Assembly (NCBI GenBank): GCA_045644545.1
Contig: JAZRHC010000029.1
Coordinates: 62,001 to 126,000 of the forward strand
Origin: Scatosoma sp045644545
GTDB lineage: Bacteria > Bacillota > Clostridia > Christensenellales > Borkfalkiaceae
Length of the DNA stretch: 64,000 bases
Direction: 5' to 3'
A program made the position numbers and the translations under genes. Below are positions 58,516 through 64,000 of the stretch, piece after piece; positions within the stretch are counted from its first letter, which is position 1, and every line of letters starts with the position of its first letter. Below the pieces are notes generated by a model. That model did no database searches, was not told where the DNA came from, and was given only the letters and a program-made list of their open reading frames with translations.

Positions 58516-59190
58516 TTATAAAAATAATCCCCAAAAAGCCGTGATCGGCCAACCTAAAATATTTACCGCGAACGACATAAAATAGCCGAGTAAATCGATA
58601 TAAGCAAACAGATAAATACGGTCCGCGAGAACGTGCACGAACATCAACGCAAGCAGAATATAATATCCGTAATTGCGCAAAAACATATAAATTTTGCCGC
58701 GTTTTTTATTCAGCGCGTCCACCATTCTGAATCCGTCGAGCGGATAAAAAGGCAAAAGATTGAACACGCAGAACGTTAAAGAATAGGTATAAATATAAAG
58801 CATTAAATCAAGCAGAAACAGCGACATATACGTTCCCGCCGTTTGAGGAAGAACAAACCTAAAAACTAATTGCACGAGAGGATAAAACAAAAAGGCGAAT
58901 AAAAAGTTCATCGCAACGCCCGCAATCGAGGTGAAAAAGCTACCCCACTTTCCGTTTTTGAAATTATACGGATTTACGGGCACGGGCTTCGCCCAACCAA
59001 ACCCGACGATAGTAAACGCCAAGATCCCGAGCAAATCGAAATGCTTGACGGGATTTACCGAAAGTCTACCCGCCATCTTCGGCGTGGGATCGCCACATTT
59101 ATAAGCGACGAACGCGTGCGCGAACTCGTGCAAGGTGATCACGATCATAACGGCGAGAAAACTCGCCAACAAATAAACAAAATAATCCAT
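58516..59190 (-). CDS. Site-2 protease family zinc protease (M50, YwhC type)
   Basis: 224 residues, about five to six membrane segments. The zinc motif HEFAH is near residue 22 and the second site motif LLPFYPLDGFR (LDG) near 150. Short S2P type without PDZ or CBS domain, frequently next to scpA in Firmicutes. Substrate unknown. ATG at 59190 is chosen because upstream in-frame residues are not hydrophobic and lie within the promoter; the promoter predicts an mRNA start only about 3 nt ahead of this ATG. Confidence 0.9.
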   Translation of the reverse strand: MDYFVYLLASFLAVMIVITLHEFAHAFVAYKCGDPTPKMAGRLSVNPVKHFDLLGILAFTIVGFGWAKPVPVNPYNFKNGKWGSFFTSIAGVAMNFLFAFLFYPLVQLVFRFVLPQTAGTYMSLFLLDLMLYIYTYSLTFCVFNLLPFYPLDGFRMVDALNKKRGKIYMFLRNYGYYILLALMFVHVLADRIYLFAYIDLLGYFMSFAVNILGWPITAFWGLFL

Positions 59191-59199
59191 ACGTAACCT

Positions 59200-59228
59200 A
59201 TTATATACTTTTTTGGTAAAAAAAGCAA
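59200..59228 (-). promoter_or_regulatory. Promoter of the M50 protease gene
   Basis: On the - strand: -35 TTGCTT (59228-59223), 17-bp spacer, -10 TATAAT (59205-59200). Start expected near 59193, giving an almost leaderless transcript. Confidence 0.7.
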
Positions 59229-59296
59229 GTTCGGCGCGTGATAATTTCGCGGAAAGTATCACAAAAAACCCCGAAATCCCTTGTATTTCGTCGTAT

Positions 59297-60628
59297 TTAG
59301 TCTTTTTTGAGCCGTTCGGGCACGAGGTCGTTACGGATAAGATCTTCGTACGTTTGCGGCTTGACGATATATTCCGCTTCTCCGTCTTTTACGAGGACGC
59401 AAGGTGGAATGAGATTGCGGTTATAATTCATAGCCATCGAATAATTATACGCCCCCGTGGATAAAACGGCAAGGATATCCCCGCGTTCCGCTTTCGGGAG
59501 ATTGACGTTTATCGCGATTAGATCTCCGCTTTCGCAGCATTTTCCCGCGATGGTAACGAGCTCCGCGGCTTCCTCGCTTGCGCGGTTTGCCAAAACGGGC
59601 GTATATTTCGACTGATATAACGCGTATCGGGGATTATCGAACATACCGCCGTCGATCGCGATATATTTCTTCACGCCGGGAATTTCTTTGATCGACCCGA
59701 CCGTATATAAAGTGATCCCCGCTTCCCCAACGATCGACCTGCCGGGTTCAATCAAAAGGAACGGAAGCGCAAGATTTTTTTCTTTCGCTTGTTTTTTTAC
59801 TTCCGCCACGAGAGCTTCTACGTATTCCGCATACCCTTCGGGGGAAAGTTTTTTATCCTCGTCCGTATACCAGATTCCGTATCCCCCGCCGAGGTTGAGC
59901 TTGGTGGGTTCAAATCCGAGCTTTTCTTTGATTTTTGCGGCAAAATCCATACACTTTTCCACCGCCAAAACAAACGACTTCTTCTCAAAGATCTGCGAGC
60001 CGATATGACAATGATACCCTTCCAAAAGAATATTTTCTTTTTTCAGCGCGTAAGCGGTCACTTCTTCCGCCGTACCGTCTTGCAGGGAAAAGCCGAATTT
60101 ACTGTCCGTCGTCGCCGTTTGCACGAACGCGTGCGTATGCGCTTCTACGCCGGGATTAACTCGAAGCAAAATTTTTTGTATGATCCCTCTTTTTTTCGCT
60201 TCGACGTCGATTTTATCGATTTCCGAATAGGAGTCCGCGACGATACAGCCGATTTTCGCGTCCAACGCTTCGCCGATTTCGTAATCGAGTTTATTATTCC
60301 CGTGCATATAAATTTTTTCGGCGGGAAATCCCGCTTGAAGCGCCGTATAGAGTTCTCCGCCCGAAACGACGTCGATTCCGATATTTTCCTCGTCGGCAAT
60401 GCGATAGATCGCCTTACAGGAAAAGGCTTTCGAAGCGTATAAAACCATCGCGTTCGCGCCGTATTCTTTCGCGAGGGTATCGCGGTAGACCCGCATCATA
60501 CGGCGAATATACGCCTCGTCCAAAAGATACAGCGGCGTTCCGAAGCGTTGCGCAAGCTCCACGCAATCCGCCCCACCGAGCTCTAAATGCCCTTTCTCGT
60601 TTATTTTCAACGTTTCTCTCTCGTTCAT
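59297..60628 (-). CDS. lysA: Diaminopimelate decarboxylase
   Basis: 443-residue PLP enzyme that decarboxylates meso-diaminopimelate to lysine. The PLP lysine is in LYASKAFSCKA near residue 65; EGYHCHIGSQIF, LNLGGGYGIWY and the later CESGDLI motif (Cys from the partner subunit) match. The ATG at 60628 has AAGG 8 nt upstream; the in-frame TTG at 60634 is rejected. Own promoter; no lysine riboswitch fits in the short leader. Confidence 0.95.
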   Translation of the reverse strand: MNERETLKINEKGHLELGGADCVELAQRFGTPLYLLDEAYIRRMMRVYRDTLAKEYGANAMVLYASKAFSCKAIYRIADEENIGIDVVSGGELYTALQAGFPAEKIYMHGNNKLDYEIGEALDAKIGCIVADSYSEIDKIDVEAKKRGIIQKILLRVNPGVEAHTHAFVQTATTDSKFGFSLQDGTAEEVTAYALKKENILLEGYHCHIGSQIFEKKSFVLAVEKCMDFAAKIKEKLGFEPTKLNLGGGYGIWYTDEDKKLSPEGYAEYVEALVAEVKKQAKEKNLALPFLLIEPGRSIVGEAGITLYTVGSIKEIPGVKKYIAIDGGMFDNPRYALYQSKYTPVLANRASEEAAELVTIAGKCCESGDLIAINVNLPKAERGDILAVLSTGAYNYSMAMNYNRNLIPPCVLVKDGEAEYIVKPQTYEDLIRNDLVPERLKKD

Positions 60629-60662
60629 ATTCAAAACCTTTGCAAGTTAGTTTACTTCTTTT

Positions 60663-60691
60663 ATTTTAACAAATTTCGCGATAAAATGCAA
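60663..60691 (-). promoter_or_regulatory. Promoter of lysA
   Basis: On the - strand: -35 TTGCAT (60691-60686), 17-bp spacer, extended -10 TGTTAAAAT (TAAAAT 60668-60663). Confidence 0.7.
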
Positions 60692-60722
60692 GGGCGCAAA
60701 GGCAATATTTTATAAAAAATAT

Positions 60723-60756
60723 AACGCTTTCCGAAAAAATTTTCCCGAAAAGCGTT
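60723..60756 (-). terminator. Terminator of the dacF gene
   Basis: AACGCTTT (60723-60730) with AAAGCGTT (60749-60756), extended by CCG/CGG-type pairs, just downstream of the - strand dacF stop. Confidence 0.7.
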
Positions 60757-60767
60757 TTTATTTATTT

Positions 60768-61997
60768 TCAGCGGATATTCCAATCCTGCGCAACGTCTTG
60801 GAATCGGTCGAAAAGATTGGCTTTTTCCACCTTTTCGCAGGTGATAAGGTCAACTTCGTCGATACGCACGCTGTTTTTATAAAGGACGATCTCCCCGATT
60901 TTTGTCCCCTTCTTTAACGGCGCTTTGATTTCTTTATTTAAACGAATCTCCGTTTTTATATCGCCGTTTTCCCCTCGCTTTGTAAACGAATATAAGCTCC
61001 GTTCGGCTCGGACGGCTACGCAGTCGGCTTTCCCTCCGCTTACGGCAACCTTTTCTTCAAGCGGCTGGCTTGCGTCCACGACGAGCTTTTGCGTGTAATT
61101 CGCGAAGGCGTAATCGAAGGTTTTGCGGATATCGGCAAAGCGTTCGTTACTCGTCTTTTCCCCGATCACGACGGAAATAATACGCATATTTTCGCGTTTT
61201 GCCGTCGCCGCCAAGCAGAAACCCGCCTGACTCGTATAGCCCGTTTTTCCGCCGTCGCAACCGTCGTAAAAGCGCACGAGCTTATTGGTATTGCTGATTT
61301 CCGTGTATCTTCCTTGCGGGTGCTGAAATTTATCCATCCAAACCTTACCGAATTCGAAATATTTCGGGTGTTTGATCAGCTCTTTTAACATTATCGCAAC
61401 GTCTTTTGCGCACGAATACTGCGGCTCTTTGGGTAGCCCCGTGCAATTCGCGAATAAGGTATTCGTCGCGCCCAGCTCCTTTGCCCGCTCGTTCATTCTC
61501 TGGGTAAAGGCGTCTTCGCTACCCGAAACCTTTTCGGCAAGAGCTACGCAGCTGTCGTTCGCCGAGCAAACCACGATACTTTTCAACAGCTCTTTCACGG
61601 GATATTTGGCGTTCGCTTCCAAAAATACCTGCGAGCCGCCCATTGACGCCGCGCGATCGCTGATTTGAATTTCGTCGTCTAAGCCGAAATGCCCCTGCTC
61701 AATCGCTTCAAAAGATAAAATCAAGGTCATTATTTTGCACATACTCGCGATCGGAAGCCTCGCTTCGGGATTTTCCGAATAAATCAATTCGCCGCTATTC
61801 GCGTCGATCGTGTACGCTGCTTTTGCGCTTAATTTTAAATCTACGCCGCTGCTTTCTACGCCGTTTGTATTGAGCGCGCAGCAAGCCTCCGCCGTGATAG
61901 GCGCTTCGTCGCAATTTTTATAGGAATTGATCGCTTCTTTCGTACATACGCCCGAAATTAAAATACATCCGAGCAAAAGATTGACAAGCTTTTTCAT
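60768..61997 (-). CDS. dacF: D-alanyl-D-alanine carboxypeptidase, DacF-like
   Basis: 409 residues. Signal segment MKKLVNLLLGCILISG, followed by two Cys-containing early residues. S11 motifs: SMCK (SxxK) in PIASMCKIMTL, SAN in VCSANDSCVAL, KTG in GGKTGYTSQAG. The C-terminal domain (from about 300) is the PBP5 beta-sandwich. Located next to spoIVB and longer than typical vegetative PBP5, so probably the sporulation DacF. Chosen ATG at 61997 has AAGGG; an in-frame codon 12 residues earlier would give a Lys-rich lead without ribosome site. Confidence 0.88.
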   Translation of the reverse strand: MKKLVNLLLGCILISGVCTKEAINSYKNCDEAPITAEACCALNTNGVESSGVDLKLSAKAAYTIDANSGELIYSENPEARLPIASMCKIMTLILSFEAIEQGHFGLDDEIQISDRAASMGGSQVFLEANAKYPVKELLKSIVVCSANDSCVALAEKVSGSEDAFTQRMNERAKELGATNTLFANCTGLPKEPQYSCAKDVAIMLKELIKHPKYFEFGKVWMDKFQHPQGRYTEISNTNKLVRFYDGCDGGKTGYTSQAGFCLAATAKRENMRIISVVIGEKTSNERFADIRKTFDYAFANYTQKLVVDASQPLEEKVAVSGGKADCVAVRAERSLYSFTKRGENGDIKTEIRLNKEIKAPLKKGTKIGEIVLYKNSVRIDEVDLITCEKVEKANLFDRFQDVAQDWNIR

Positions 61998-62034
61998 ACC
62001 CTTAGTTTGATTCGTTTTTTTATAATTATACAAA

Positions 62035-62071
62035 AACTATGCTATACATAATTATTATGCGTAGCATAGTT
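62035..62071 (-). terminator. Terminator of spoIVB
   Basis: AACTATGCTA (62035-62044) pairs with TAGCATAGTT (62062-62071), with inner CATAAT/ATTATG pairs, followed on the - strand by TTTTTG. Confidence 0.8.
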
Positions 62072-62082
62072 ATTTTACTTCG

Positions 62083-63096
62083 TTATTCATTAATCATTTT
62101 TTTGATATCGATTCCGTACCCTCTCGTTGGGTCGTTTAAAAATACGTGCGTGACCGCGCCGACGAGTTTCCCTTCTTGAAGGATTGGACTTCCGCTCATT
62201 CCTTGCACGATACCGCCCGTTTCGTCGATAAGCTCGTCGTCGGTGATTTTAATCACGTAATTTTTATTCGAACGGTTGTTTTTATCTACTTTTACGATTT
62301 CAATGGAATATTTTTTTGGGCAAATCCCGTTTACGGTCGAATATACGTAGGCTTTTCCAGGTTTCACCTCCCCAGAATCGGCTTCCGCTTCTATCAAATT
62401 GGTAAGATCGTAGTTTTCGGATACGTAACCGTAAATCCCCGAATCGCAAAGTTTTTCCGCTGTTCCAAGGCTGATATCGCTTAAAAACATCCCTCTAAGC
62501 TCGCCTGCGCGCCCGCGAACGCCTTTGGCAATCCCGACGATACTGCACCCGTACACCTTTCCTCCCGCGATTTTCATTTCTCGTTTATCCTCGCCGACGA
62601 CGGAATGACCGAGCGAACCGAATCTGCCGTTTTCTTTATTGATATAGGTAACCGTACCGATTCCCGAAACGTTATCCCGCACGAGTACGCCGATTTTATA
62701 GCGATCGCTCGTTTTATCTTTTACGGGCGAAAAACGGAAGTAAAGCTCGTCCTCGCCGCGTTTTACTAAAAATTCCGTTTCTTTTTCCTTATTTTTATTG
62801 AGAATCTCGTTGAGTTCGCCAACCGAATTCACTTGGATTCCCGCAACTTTAAAAATGATATCCCCCGCGCGAATCCCCGCTTTTGAGGCAGGAGAAACGG
62901 GTCCCGCTTCCGTCATCACCTCGCAAACGCCGATAATTTGCGCGCCGCCCGCCGAAAGCGTAAAGCCAGCGGGCATTCCTCCAACGTAAACTTCGTATAT
63001 ATGCTCCTGCGCGCTTGCGGATATTATATTCGGGCTACTAAACGCTACCCCCGCCGTCGCAACGATTCCGATTAAAAAAGTGCTTACTCTGCGCAT
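62083..63096 (-). CDS. spoIVB: SpoIVB peptidase (PDZ serine protease)
   Basis: 337 residues. N-terminal signal/anchor, a PDZ domain near 70-140 (SPASKAGIRAGDIIFKVAG), then the S55 domain with FGSLGHSVVG (catalytic His) and GGIVQGMSGSPIL (catalytic Ser). In Bacillus it is made in the forespore and triggers SpoIVFB-dependent pro-sigma-K processing. ATG at 63096 has GGAGG 6 nt upstream, so the in-frame codon four residues ahead is rejected. Lies after recN, as in Bacillus. Confidence 0.94.
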   Translation of the reverse strand: MRRVSTFLIGIVATAGVAFSSPNIISASAQEHIYEVYVGGMPAGFTLSAGGAQIIGVCEVMTEAGPVSPASKAGIRAGDIIFKVAGIQVNSVGELNEILNKNKEKETEFLVKRGEDELYFRFSPVKDKTSDRYKIGVLVRDNVSGIGTVTYINKENGRFGSLGHSVVGEDKREMKIAGGKVYGCSIVGIAKGVRGRAGELRGMFLSDISLGTAEKLCDSGIYGYVSENYDLTNLIEAEADSGEVKPGKAYVYSTVNGICPKKYSIEIVKVDKNNRSNKNYVIKITDDELIDETGGIVQGMSGSPILQEGKLVGAVTHVFLNDPTRGYGIDIKKMINE

Positions 63097-63190
63097 ATTT
63101 TCCTCCATTTAGAAGGTAATTTGTGCAGACCAAGCAACTTCTATTCCGTATGAATTTTTATTTTACTGCGGCTATTTTTCGCCATTCCCG

Positions 63191-64000
63191 TTAAACTAAG
63201 GAAGATTTGTATTCTTTTGCCTGTTTTATAAGTTCTTCCGCGTGCTTTTTTGCAAACTCGTCTTTTTCGTCGCCGCCGAGCAATCGCACGATCTCGCGAA
63301 TATGCTCTGCTCCGTCAAGCTGACGAATAGTCGTATGCGTTTTTCCGTTTTCTTCGCGTTTTTCGATTAAAAACTCTCTGTCGCTCATAGAAGCGATCTG
63401 CGCAAGGTGCGAAACCGCGATAATCTGCGTATTTTTTGCTATTTTTGCAAATTTTTCTCCCACGACTTTCGCCGTCTTACCGCTGATTCCCGCGTCGATT
63501 TCGTCGAATAAGTACGTGGAAATTCCGTTCAGATCGGAAAGGCGCGTTTTGATCGCAAGCATAAATCGGCTCATTTCCCCGCCGCTGATAATTTTGCCGA
63601 GCGGCTTTACAGGCTCGCCTGCGTTCGCGGAAAATAAAAAACAAATTTCGTCCAAACCGTTCGCCGTCGCTCGCGCCGCGTCTTCGGGCGTATAGTCTTG
63701 AAAATCAATGGTAAACGCGGCGTTTGGAATATTCAAAGTCTTTAATTCGTCAGTCACCCTACGGCAAAATTCCTCGCCGTGTTTTCGGCGGATTGCCGTT
63801 ATTTCCTTGCAGGCTTTATAAATTTCTTTTTCCGTTTTTGCTTTTTGCTCGGTAAGCGCGGCGTATTTTCCTTCGCAGTCGGATAAAAGCTCGAATTTCT
63901 CTTCCGCGGAAGCTAAAAAGGCGTTAATTTCCGTTGCCGTCGCTCCGTATTTTTTCTTCAACGCTTTGATCGCGTCTAAACGGTTTTCGATTTCCTCCGC
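63191..64000 (-). CDS. recN: DNA repair protein RecN, 5'-truncated by the window edge
   Basis: C-terminal 270 residues of an SMC-like ATPase for double-strand-break repair. The frame stays open to base 64000; the part beyond the first internal start reads RLDAIKALKKKYG, the RecN coiled-coil base, so the annotated N-terminus lies outside. Visible are the signature ISGGEMSRFMLAIK, Walker B YLFDEIDAGISG and the switch His VSHLAQIAS. The Walker A part is missing from the window. The gene spoIVB follows 94 bp later. Confidence 0.95.
   Translation of the reverse strand, partial: AEEIENRLDAIKALKKKYGATATEINAFLASAEEKFELLSDCEGKYAALTEQKAKTEKEIYKACKEITAIRRKHGEEFCRRVTDELKTLNIPNAAFTIDFQDYTPEDAARATANGLDEICFLFSANAGEPVKPLGKIISGGEMSRFMLAIKTRLSDLNGISTYLFDEIDAGISGKTAKVVGEKFAKIAKNTQIIAVSHLAQIASMSDREFLIEKREENGKTHTTIRQLDGAEHIREIVRLLGGDEKDEFAKKHAEELIKQAKEYKSSLV

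Noticed and set aside
60629..60691. Lysine riboswitch ahead of lysA, and a T-box ahead of argS
   Set aside because: Predicted leaders are only about 30-40 nt, far too short for either element.
63097..63190. Sigma-F or sigma-G promoter ahead of spoIVB
   Set aside because: Sequence between recN and spoIVB contains only loose matches that could not be told from chance.

Overview
The window looks like a chromosome segment of a spore-forming, anaerobic member of the Clostridia (Bacillota). Sporulation genes (spoIIID, spoIVB, a ytfJ/gerW homologue, dacF-type carboxypeptidases), Firmicutes gene orders (scpA-scpB beside an M50 protease, polA-coaE, recN-spoIVB, trmR-trhP), strong AGGAGG-type ribosome sites and soluble iron-sulfur redox enzymes support this. 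No phage, plasmid, transposon or CRISPR array was seen. Genes run mostly on + up to about 54 kb and on - from there to the end.

0-9 kb: 3' part of RNase J, a tRNA wobble-uridine modification pair (trmR, trhP), asparaginase, an M29 aminopeptidase, two CobW-type GTPases (one with a His/Cys-rich tandem repeat, one joined to a DUF1980-like domain) and ychF on -. 9-22 kb: argS, a HelD-like helicase, topoisomerase IV (parE-parC), spoIIID, tyrA, and a three-gene unit (DUF1934, metallo-beta-lactamase fold, divergent Rho).

22-35 kb: the most interesting part. One tight 11-gene operon encodes an LDH-fold malate dehydrogenase candidate, fumarase, HdrB, HdrC, HdrA, four Flx-type subunits (MvhD-like FlxD, two iron-sulfur proteins, NADH-binding FlxA) and a two-subunit soluble fumarate reductase (FrdB/FrdA-like). 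An AspT/SucE-type transporter follows after a terminator. Together these suggest oxaloacetate -> malate -> fumarate -> succinate -> export, with fumarate reduction wired to an NADH-dependent, flavin-bifurcating Hdr-Flx complex that would also reduce ferredoxin.

35-41 kb: tRNA-Ser, an epimerase, an unassigned about 210-nt structured RNA gene (6S-like shape), an orphan lipoprotein, tRNA-Leu, polA and coaE. 41-52 kb: glycogen synthesis and breakdown (glgB, glgC, glgD, glgA, glgP, a GH13 hydrolase). 52-64 kb: a stand-alone tyrosine recombinase on a probably leaderless mRNA, a small Cys-rich protein divergent from lexA, then on - rluB, dac, ytfJ, ytfI, scpB, scpA, an M50 protease, lysA, dacF, spoIVB and the 3' part of recN.

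Most vegetative promoters I could read have the same form: a TTGNNN -35, exactly 17 bp, and a -10 close to TATAAT, usually preceded by TGN. Identifications rest on motif recognition and gene order, because no database search was possible.
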